This document shows, one piece after another, positions 1 to 6,115 of a stretch of 7,630 bases of DNA (positions are counted from its first letter, which is position 1; the number at the start of each line of letters is the position of its first letter). The translations under genes and the position numbers were made by a program. Source of the stretch: Paraprevotella sp. (lineage in GTDB: Bacteria > Bacteroidota > Bacteroidia > Bacteroidales > Bacteroidaceae); assembly GCA_017630975.1 (NCBI GenBank), contig JAGBUF010000078.1:1-7630 (forward strand), written 5' to 3'. The notes beneath the pieces were generated by a model, which saw only the letters and a list, made by a program, of their open reading frames with translations, had not been told where the DNA came from and did not search any database.

Positions 1-849
1 AACGATGGGTATTTCTTTTATCTGTTTGTTCCAATCTTTTGGATTGTTGAACATTTCAGAGGAATGGATGAATCCGATGATGTGATCGATATCTTCCTTG
101 TATACAATGATTTTGGAAATACCACTTTCAATAAAAAGACTTTTCAAAGCATCGATAGTTGCCGAGGCTTCTATTGCCTCTATTTCCGTACGTGGTACCA
201 TACAGTCGCGCACCTTGATTTCGGAAAAGTATAAGGCATTCTGGAAAATTTTGATTTCATCCGTAATCCTTTTTTCGTCATTCGTTGACTCAATGCTGGA
301 TTGTATCAAATCGTCCAAGTCAATCTTTGTAAAAGCCTGTTCAGATGCGTTCTTATTAACATCCAGTCCGAATAGTGATAATAAACCACGTGATAAGGCA
401 CTGGTGATTTTTGAGATAGGGTATAATATGATATAGATCATGAATGCAGGCAATGCAAAAGTCCTTAGCATGAGGTTGGGATTGACTTTGAACAGTGTTT
501 TCGGTAGGAATTCACCGGTTACCAAGACAATAAGTGTTGAAATAAGCGTTTGCAAAATCACTTGTACTCCTTCGTTTTCAATATTGATGGGGTGTAGCAA
601 GAATGTGTTGATGACCTCTGCCATCAATATACCATATACAACCAACGCAATATTGTTGCCCACCAGCAAGGTAGAGATAAAATCGTTCGGATGTGCGTAA
701 AAAACGGAGAGTATCTTCGATGTGATGCTCTCGTCGTTCTTGTCCAATTCAGCTCTTAGCTTATTGGAAGAGATAAAGGCAATTTCCATGCCTGAAAAAA
801 AAGCAGAGAAAAGCAGTATGATTGCTATTTCTATGATGATAAGTGTCAT
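1..849 (-). CDS. CNNM/CorC-type (hemolysin family, DUF21 + CBS) membrane protein, C-terminus cut by window edge
   Basis: The open frame runs from an ATG at 849 off the left edge, giving the first 283 residues. Residues 1-20 form a hydrophobic helix ending in FFSG, followed by MEIAF, the hallmark start of DUF21 (usually FFSGxE.A). Further hydrophobic segments lie near 58-82, 97-113 and 128-147, with TGEFLPKT at 111-118 matching the conserved GE..PK motif. After an amphipathic linker, CMVPRTEI (216-223) opens the first CBS domain, which continues to about 265. The family usually has 400-450 residues, so the second CBS and the CorC_HlyC domain lie outside. Family members are linked to Mg2+/Co2+ or Na+ transport; the hemolysin name is historical. 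Bacteroidetes carry several paralogues, including gliding protein GldE, so I give no symbol. The ATG overlaps the upstream lptC stop as ATGA, which supports this start and translational coupling. Confidence 0.9.
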   Translation of the reverse strand, partial: MTLIIIEIAIILLFSAFFSGMEIAFISSNKLRAELDKNDESITSKILSVFYAHPNDFISTLLVGNNIALVVYGILMAEVINTFLLHPINIENEGVQVILQTLISTLIVLVTGEFLPKTLFKVNPNLMLRTFALPAFMIYIILYPISKITSALSRGLLSLFGLDVNKNASEQAFTKIDLDDLIQSSIESTNDEKRITDEIKIFQNALYFSEIKVRDCMVPRTEIEAIEASATIDALKSLFIESGISKIIVYKEDIDHIIGFIHSSEMFNNPKDWNKQIKEIPIV

Positions 850-1493
850 GATGGTTGCTGTTTTGTGGGCGCTGAGCGCATGGTAGTAGAGTCGTTCTCT
901 GTAGATGAAGAACTTTTTTTGAACGGGGTCTCAGCATTGGCGTTGGTCACGGAATAGCGCGTCATTTGCTCGTTCGATTTGAAGTTATATCCTTGTAGAA
1001 ACTCATTTGGTTTGCGAATGGTCATGAACATATTGGAATACATTTCATGTTTGTCCATGTCCCAAAATAGTTCCTCGCTGGTGAAGACGGTTCCTTCTTG
1101 GTTGCGGATGGTGACTCTGCCTCGCAACTCCCACAATTTCTGCTTGTGGCAATATGCGGTATCTGATTGTACAAACCAATCCGTATTGAAAGTGGAATCA
1201 AATTTCTCCAATAATATACCTTTCATGAAGGTCCATAGTGGTGGGTTGGTGGTGTTGTAAATATTCCATTCCTCAGCGATAATCTTATATCGAATGACAC
1301 CGGAATCCGATATCAATGTTGAGATTCCTTCTGATTGCAGAAAGGGAAGAGAGTCATTCTCGTTGATGGCCGGTGCATGTTGCTTGTTCTCTGAAGAACA
1401 AGATAGAATGATGGTCATCGCCACGAAAATATAAATCAGTGATCGTGTGCGCATGGCGAATGTTGAAGCGCGATGATTTTTCTCTTTTTGCAT
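846..1493 (-). CDS. lptC: LptC-like LPS export periplasmic protein, lipoprotein form
   Basis: 215 residues from the ATG at 1493. LptC is the periplasmic bridge that receives LPS from the LptB2FG transporter and passes it to LptA. An N-terminal basic stretch and hydrophobic core (about 19-31) end in ILSC, a lipobox with Cys32, so the protein is probably a lipoprotein rather than helix-anchored as in E. coli. From about residue 60 to 185 the beta-rich pattern fits LptC: LWELRGRVTI, then TVFTSEELFWD, then MYSNMFMTI, then EFLQGYNFKSN. The last 30 residues are a Ser/Thr-rich tail. Three starts are possible: 1520 (9 residues longer, 28 bp into the upstream gene), 1493 (ATG sharing one base with the upstream TAA, as TAATG) and 1454 (a compact signal peptide with 18 residues before the Cys). 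I prefer 1493 because of the coupled stop/start; 1454 is a serious alternative. The stop overlaps the next gene by 4 bp. Confidence 0.85.
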   Translation of the reverse strand: MQKEKNHRASTFAMRTRSLIYIFVAMTIILSCSSENKQHAPAINENDSLPFLQSEGISTLISDSGVIRYKIIAEEWNIYNTTNPPLWTFMKGILLEKFDSTFNTDWFVQSDTAYCHKQKLWELRGRVTIRNQEGTVFTSEELFWDMDKHEMYSNMFMTIRKPNEFLQGYNFKSNEQMTRYSVTNANAETPFKKSSSSTENDSTTMRSAPTKQQPS

Positions 1494-2794
1494 TATTGAA
1501 TCTTCCACTTCATGAACCATCTTTCATTGAATGTGATGCCGACATTCAACACGAAATTATTTTCAGTAATCAAACTCTTGTTGCCGGGAGTGAGTCTGAC
1601 CCATTGGAGTCCGACGTTCACCAAAGAACGACTGATTTTGGATACCGGCAGACTGACACCGGCAGACAGACTGAACTCTCTGGGACCTTCTGTTCCATTG
1701 ACCTTATAATATGGAGTCGTATATGATGCTCCCAATCGGTACTGAACCCGTCTCAGGTATTTGTTGCTATATTTGTCCGGTTGGAATTCTCCACCCATTG
1801 CAATTCTTGTTCTGTCTTGATATCCGTTGTTGGTGCTTACAAACTGTTCATTGATGATTTGTGGAACATTGCAGTCGCTCCATTTCTGATGGGTGACGTC
1901 TACACCTACCACCCATTGTTCCTTGTGTTTCCAAGAGATACCTCCACCGAACGACATAGGAATTTCAAAGGCTTTTTCAATGGTACTTTTTGTGGTATCA
2001 CCGTCTGCAATATAGTTGTAGTAATGCGCCGGTGAATTGATGGAGTGACCGAGGCCGTATGTTGCTCCCAATGTCATTACATTGTCTTTGCCTATTTTGA
2101 TGGGGTATTGTATACCGAAATCTAACTTGTAAGAAGATATGTCTGCATCAATTTCTCTACGGAGTCCCTTGCTGGATGTGGCTTCGGTTCCGTTCTCATA
2201 AAATGTTTGCGTAATATCCTGATTGTAACCGCCCCAAATATAACCGATATTGGCACCGATAGACAGGTCTGCAAAGGGATTCCAGCCCAGACCTACAAAT
2301 ACCTCATGGATGCCTCCATTACCCAGGTACTGATTGACGTATTCGCGAGAGTTGCCACTGATGAAATCATTGCTCAATTTCTTTTTTTCAGAGAAGTTAT
2401 AGCCCATGGAGGTATAAGGCATGAAGCCGAACGTAAATCCGATGCCAGAACGTAATCGGAAACCGGCATGAATATAATCTAACGAGGTGTTGAGGGTGTT
2501 GACACTGTTTCCGCCACTCTTGAATTTGGAAGATTGGAGTGACATTCCTAAATCAAAAATGAAAGCCAAAGAGTCAATGGCGGAATAAGAAGCCGGATTC
2601 TGTTTGTTCAGGAGTCCTCCATCTCTAAAACCTAAAGCGACTCCACCCATTCCCTTGTTGAACCCTTGTGAAGCTTCCTTTAAATTGCCCAAGCCGAAAC
2701 GTGAATATGGCGAGTTGGTACCATTTGTTTGGGCAGAAAGATGTAGTGTCGCTACGAGTAGCAACATACATCCGATTCGTTTATAATTACTCAT
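1493..2794 (-). CDS. Beta-barrel outer-membrane protein (FadL/OmpP1-like, function unknown)
   Basis: 433 residues. Residues 1-22 are a standard signal peptide (basic start, Leu-rich core, cleavage after SAQ). The mature protein starts with NSPYSRFGLG (28-37), which recurs in Bacteroidetes outer-membrane proteins of this type, then GGVALGFRDGGLLNKQNPASYS, resembling the N-terminal hatch region of FadL-like barrels. The rest is alternating polar/aromatic beta-strand sequence rich in Gly, Tyr and Phe. It ends in a final strand with NERWFMKWKIQ, a common C-terminal signature of Bacteroidetes barrels. Its cargo is not evident; FadL homologues carry hydrophobic compounds, but that is only an analogy here. 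The ATG overlaps the coaX stop by 8 bp and the TAA shares a base with the lptC start, so it belongs to the same transcript. The link to lptC suggests an envelope-assembly role, which is inference. Confidence 0.85.
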   Translation of the reverse strand: MSNYKRIGCMLLLVATLHLSAQTNGTNSPYSRFGLGNLKEASQGFNKGMGGVALGFRDGGLLNKQNPASYSAIDSLAFIFDLGMSLQSSKFKSGGNSVNTLNTSLDYIHAGFRLRSGIGFTFGFMPYTSMGYNFSEKKKLSNDFISGNSREYVNQYLGNGGIHEVFVGLGWNPFADLSIGANIGYIWGGYNQDITQTFYENGTEATSSKGLRREIDADISSYKLDFGIQYPIKIGKDNVMTLGATYGLGHSINSPAHYYNYIADGDTTKSTIEKAFEIPMSFGGGISWKHKEQWVVGVDVTHQKWSDCNVPQIINEQFVSTNNGYQDRTRIAMGGEFQPDKYSNKYLRRVQYRLGASYTTPYYKVNGTEGPREFSLSAGVSLPVSKISRSLVNVGLQWVRLTPGNKSLITENNFVLNVGITFNERWFMKWKIQ

Positions 2795-3512
2795 TATTAT
2801 ATTCTAAAATTCGGTTTAAACCTTTCGGTACAATATATTTATCTGCAAAGATGATGCTTTTTATCTTGTCGTCAAAATCAAAAGTGTCTCCTCCCGTTAA
2901 AAAAACCAAAAGAGCGGGGTGCTTTTCTTGACACGACCGGATTCTGCCCTCTATTTCAGCTTTCATCCCTTGAATGACTCCAGAGCGGATGGCTGTGGCT
3001 GTATCATATCCGATGGTGGGTACATCTCCTTCCGGTTCAATGAATGGGAGTTTGGCTGTAAATGTGTGCAACGATTGTAGTCGCATGCGTAATCCGGGGG
3101 ATATGCAACCGCCCCAATAATGTCCTCTTTTATCGACAAATTCGTAGGTAAGGCATGTTCCGGAATCAATGACAAGCAGGTCGTGATGAGGACATTCCGT
3201 ATGTGCTCCCACAGCTGCTGCCAATCGGTCTATGCCCAGACTCTTAGGGGTCTTGTATTCATTGATGAGAGGAGTGGGGGTGTCGGTGTCAATATGGAGT
3301 AATGGAAAATCTAAATGGTTCAGATGGTCATTGACCTGCTCGGTAATGCCATAGACAGAGGCTATCGCTCCTTTGTCAAAAGGATATTTTCGGATAAAAT
3401 CAGGCAGTCCTTCCAATGTTTCATTAGAGGTTCTGACTTCATCAATGGGAGTATTCCCATCAAAAGCCACTAATTTGGCTGCCGTATTGCCTATGTCGAT
3501 GATTAGATTCAC
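2787..3512 (-). CDS. coaX: Type III pantothenate kinase CoaX
   Basis: 241 residues from the GTG at 3512. CoaX phosphorylates pantothenate with ATP, the first committed step of coenzyme A synthesis, in the cytoplasm. Family motifs appear in order: DIGNT at 6-10 (phosphate-binding, Asp6), PKSLGIDRLAAAVGA at 89-103 (pantothenate-site motif with the key Asp95), VIDSGTCLTYEFVD at 114-127 (second ASKHA phosphate motif, Asp116), GGCISPGL at 134-141 and LTGGD at 205-209. The length is normal for the family. An in-frame ATG at 3542 would add 10 residues, but the promoter -7 box (3532-3539) overlaps that extension, so a transcript from it cannot include the ATG. AAGG lies just upstream of the GTG, and the family normally begins M-N-L-I-I-D-I-G-N, matching the GTG start. 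It heads the four-gene minus-strand operon. Confidence 0.93.
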   Translation of the reverse strand: MNLIIDIGNTAAKLVAFDGNTPIDEVRTSNETLEGLPDFIRKYPFDKGAIASVYGITEQVNDHLNHLDFPLLHIDTDTPTPLINEYKTPKSLGIDRLAAAVGAHTECPHHDLLVIDSGTCLTYEFVDKRGHYWGGCISPGLRMRLQSLHTFTAKLPFIEPEGDVPTIGYDTATAIRSGVIQGMKAEIEGRIRSCQEKHPALLVFLTGGDTFDFDDKIKSIIFADKYIVPKGLNRILEYNNE

Positions 3513-3531
3513 GTACCTTTTTTTGACGATG

Positions 3532-3539
3532 CAAAGATA
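3532..3539 (-). promoter_or_regulatory. Bacteroidetes-type promoter -7 box for coaX operon
   Basis: On the minus strand the sequence reads TATCTTTGC, a perfect fit to the primary-sigma -7 consensus TAnnTTTG of Bacteroides. I see no good TTTG -33 element about 19 bases upstream, where the sequence is A/T-rich, so the -33 is weak or divergent. Transcription would begin near 3525, leaving a very short leader of roughly a dozen bases before the GTG at 3512. It would drive coaX, the outer-membrane protein, lptC and the CNNM gene. Confidence 0.6.
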
Positions 3540-3639
3540 CATGTTTTTTACTATATATAATGTATAGAGGCAGTAAATATGTCTTTCCTCAAAATCTTTG
3601 TTCGTTTACAAACAGAGAAGAATATGAGAGACGTTCTGA

Positions 3640-3668
3640 TTGAAGTTGTAAGATTTGTTTTATCTTTG
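3640..3668 (+). promoter_or_regulatory. Bacteroidetes-type promoter for the thioredoxin/Lnb/phosphatase-like genes
   Basis: The -7 box TATCTTTG is at 3661-3668, preceded by a TTG at 3640-3642 with an 18-base gap, close to the usual 19-21 base spacing of the Bacteroides primary-sigma promoter. Transcription would start near 3674, about 30 bases before the ATG at 3706. This promoter and the coaX one point away from each other across a 193-base intergenic region. Confidence 0.6.
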
Positions 3669-3705
3669 CAAAGTGAATGTATTGAAAAAACAAATCAGTC
3701 AGAGT

Positions 3706-4860
3706 ATGAAGAAACTGTTATTATTGAGTACGTTGTGGGTGGCGACAGTGTTGTTGCACGCACAAGGTATTGCTTTTGAACCTGCCGGGACCACGATGGA
3801 ACAGGCGATGGTGAAAGCAAAAAAAGAAGGTAAAATGATTTTTGTGGATTGTTATACCACATGGTGCGGCCCGTGCAAGAAGATGGCGAATGTTATTTTC
3901 CCTCAAGCGAAGGTAGGTGACTATATGAACCCGTTATTTGTCAATCTGAAATTGGATATGGAATCACCATATGGTACTCCGTTGGCTAAGAAATGGCAGG
4001 TAAATGCATATCCTACGTTTATTATCTTTAATGCCGATGCAAAGGAAATCGGGCGTTTTATGGGCGGTAGCGATGCAGATGGTTTTATCCAACGTGTGAA
4101 GGAAAATAGTCGAGATAATGGCTCTTCCGAGATGGAGGCGCGTTGGAATAACGGCGATCGCGACGAGACCTTTTTAAGGGAATATTTGCAGACATTGAAT
4201 GCTTCTTATAAGCGGAGTCAGGCCAATGATGTAGCCGAGGCTTTGTTGGCGGGAAAGGAAAAGGATTTTGCAAAGGATGACTATTTGTCTAAAGTATTCA
4301 TAATCAATATTAATAATCCGTTCGCAGCATCATTTATACAGACCGTCAAGTCGCCGAAGGACTTGAAGAAAAAGTATGGAGCAGATGCCGTTGAGAATAA
4401 AATCAAGAATGTACTTTCAGGTTATACGGGACAATTGCTTGTGAATGAAAATGGTAAGACTGTGCTTGATGAGGAGAAATTCAAAGCTTTCGTGTCGTTG
4501 TTGAACTCCATGAATTTGAAGGATGCCGACCATTATCGTCTGTCGGTATTGATTGCAGCAGCCGAAAAATCCAAAGATTTTGACAAATATATTCGTTTGA
4601 TAGAAGAATATATGTCTACACCCGGGTTGGATGCAGATGATATGACTTTGGCCAATTGGGTGAAACCATTCCACGGGCCCCAAATCAGTCAGGAACAAAA
4701 GAATAAGATGGCAGCCATCCTTCGTACCCGTGTCGCAGAAATAAAAAGCGGAAAGCGCAAGGCGCAGACCGGTGTGGGAAATATGAGATTGTCTCGTCCT
4801 ACAGACGAACTGCTGACAATTCTGGCCGGTATTTTGGAAACGGGAAAGGTTCATCAATAG
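3706..4860 (+). CDS. Exported thioredoxin-fold protein with long C-terminal extension
   Basis: 384 residues from the ATG at 3706. Residues 1-20 (MKKLLLLSTL then a hydrophobic core, HAQ) are a signal peptide, so the protein acts in the periplasm. A thioredoxin domain spans about 25-130: GKMIFVDCYTTWCGPC (42-57) holds the redox pair Cys54/Cys57, and AYPT (101-104) holds the cis-proline at 103. Residues from about 135 to 384 are mostly helical-looking, with no domain I recognise and no further Cys seen. A TTG start at 3655 would extend the frame, but the promoter -7 box lies inside that extension and the ATG gives a clean signal peptide. The C-terminal region may bind a partner; that is inference. 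The next gene starts 58 bases downstream with no visible terminator, so they are probably cotranscribed. Confidence 0.88.
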   Translation: MKKLLLLSTLWVATVLLHAQGIAFEPAGTTMEQAMVKAKKEGKMIFVDCYTTWCGPCKKMANVIFPQAKVGDYMNPLFVNLKLDMESPYGTPLAKKWQVNAYPTFIIFNADAKEIGRFMGGSDADGFIQRVKENSRDNGSSEMEARWNNGDRDETFLREYLQTLNASYKRSQANDVAEALLAGKEKDFAKDDYLSKVFIININNPFAASFIQTVKSPKDLKKKYGADAVENKIKNVLSGYTGQLLVNENGKTVLDEEKFKAFVSLLNSMNLKDADHYRLSVLIAAAEKSKDFDKYIRLIEEYMSTPGLDADDMTLANWVKPFHGPQISQEQKNKMAAILRTRVAEIKSGKRKAQTGVGNMRLSRPTDELLTILAGILETGKVHQ

Positions 4861-4918
4861 GGAACGAATCTGTTGCGTGATGGACGGAAGTAGTATAGAT
4901 AAAACGAAAGCATGTGGC

Positions 4919-6115
4919 ATGAAGCAATTTATGTCCATCTGCTTTTTGTGTTTGTTTGGGGTGTTATCCGTCCATGCCGAGCGGAACCTGCAGGACTCAT
5001 TGGAAATCGGTTTGATGACCTGTGAACCCGGACAGGAAGTGTATGCCTTATATGGTCATACAGCTATTAGGGTAAAGAATCATACTTCAGGGGAAGATTG
5101 GGTGTTCAATTATGGAATGTTCAGTTTTCAACAGCCCCATTTCCTTTGGCGGTTTGTGAGAGGGGAGTGTGACTATCAGATCGGTGCCGTACCCTTTGAG
5201 TATTTTGCGAGGGAATACCGTGAGCGGGGTTCATCCGTTTATCAGCAAACTTTGAATCTGACAACTTCAGAAAAGAACCGTTTATGGTTGTTTCTCATGA
5301 AAAATATGTTGCCGGAAAACCGGACCTATCGTTATAATTTCCTGTATGATAATTGTACCACAAGGGCTCGGGATGTGATAGAGGGAGTGATTGAGGGTAA
5401 GGTGTTGTATGCTACGGCAAAAGAAGAGTGTACTTATCGTCGGATTTTGCATGAATACACAAAGGAATATCCGTGGAACGAATTGGGGAATGATATTTGT
5501 TTGGGCGCTGAGGCTGACCAACCCATTACTTTCAGACAGGAAATGTTCGCACCGTTTTATATGATGCGTTATGCCAATCAAGCAGTGATTGTGAATGATT
5601 CTCTTGCGACGCGAACTTTTGTCCTATCCACCGATGAAGTGGTGAAAGGGCTACCTGTGTCAGAACAAGGAACTCGTTATCCATCACCTGCATTATGTGC
5701 ATGGCTATTGCTGATGACTGTTATCTTGCTGACTCTCATAGAGAATCATTTTCATAAGGTATTTTGGTGGATGGATGCAGTGTTCATGACTATTGTCGGT
5801 GTGATAGGCATTGTTGTGACGTTTCTATTTTTCTTCTCTTCCCATCCTACGGTAGGGTCGAATTGGCAGATTTGGGTGTTCAATCCATTACCATTGATGG
5901 CAATGCCTTATGTTGTGTGGTGTGCGATGAAAAAGAGAAAAACGTGTTATCATGCAGTGAATGCCTGTATTTTAATATTTTTTATACTTTTTTCTCCCAT
6001 AATACCGCAAAAAATCTGCTCGGTCATTGTACCTTTGGCTTTGATTTTGTTGTTACGTTCATGTAGCTACGTAGTGAGCTATCATAAGAAAACCAGAAAT
6101 CCGAATGTTAAATAA
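4919..6115 (+). CDS. lnb: DUF4105 / Lnb-family protein, probable lipoprotein N-acyltransferase
   Basis: 398 residues from the ATG at 4919. Residues 1-20 are a signal peptide or first membrane segment. The periplasmic domain (about 21-230) has the DUF4105 hallmarks: PGQEVYALYGHTAIRV with His47, then VFNYGMFSF, the Phe-rich FLWRFVRGECDYQIG, and YNFLYDNCTTRARD with Cys146. His before Cys suggests a permuted NlpC/P60-like thiol enzyme. About five hydrophobic segments follow (near 259-276, 282-306, 325-338, 346-362, 366-381), with a conserved-looking SSHPTVGSNW loop. As I recall, this family has been renamed Lnb, proposed to add the N-terminal acyl chain to lipoproteins in Bacteroidetes lacking Lnt; transferring that role here is by family membership only. 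An in-frame ATG at 4877 adds 14 polar residues before the signal and is less likely. The stop overlaps the next gene by 11 bp. Confidence 0.85.
   Translation: MKQFMSICFLCLFGVLSVHAERNLQDSLEIGLMTCEPGQEVYALYGHTAIRVKNHTSGEDWVFNYGMFSFQQPHFLWRFVRGECDYQIGAVPFEYFAREYRERGSSVYQQTLNLTTSEKNRLWLFLMKNMLPENRTYRYNFLYDNCTTRARDVIEGVIEGKVLYATAKEECTYRRILHEYTKEYPWNELGNDICLGAEADQPITFRQEMFAPFYMMRYANQAVIVNDSLATRTFVLSTDEVVKGLPVSEQGTRYPSPALCAWLLLMTVILLTLIENHFHKVFWWMDAVFMTIVGVIGIVVTFLFFFSSHPTVGSNWQIWVFNPLPLMAMPYVVWCAMKKRKTCYHAVNACILIFFILFSPIIPQKICSVIVPLALILLLRSCSYVVSYHKKTRNPNVK

Noticed and set aside
98..700. Plus-strand open frames across the first 700 bases
   Set aside because: They are antisense to a minus-strand frame that is open for all 283 codons and matches the DUF21/CBS family. 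The plus-strand translations show no family motif.
3546..3571. Possible hairpin CTATA...TATAG in the coaX upstream region as a terminator
   Set aside because: The stem is only five A/T pairs with no following T-run in a useful position, and it sits between divergent promoters where no terminator is expected.
4861..4918. Separate promoter for the Lnb gene in the 58-base gap
   Set aside because: I could not find TAnnTTTG or a -33 element in the gap, so readthrough from the upstream promoter is the simpler view.
4417..4938. 173-codon minus-strand frame opposite the thioredoxin gene's C-terminal half
   Set aside because: The translation is Cys/His/Phe-rich with no recognisable motif and lies wholly antisense to a well-supported gene. 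It looks like a shadow of the plus-strand codon use.
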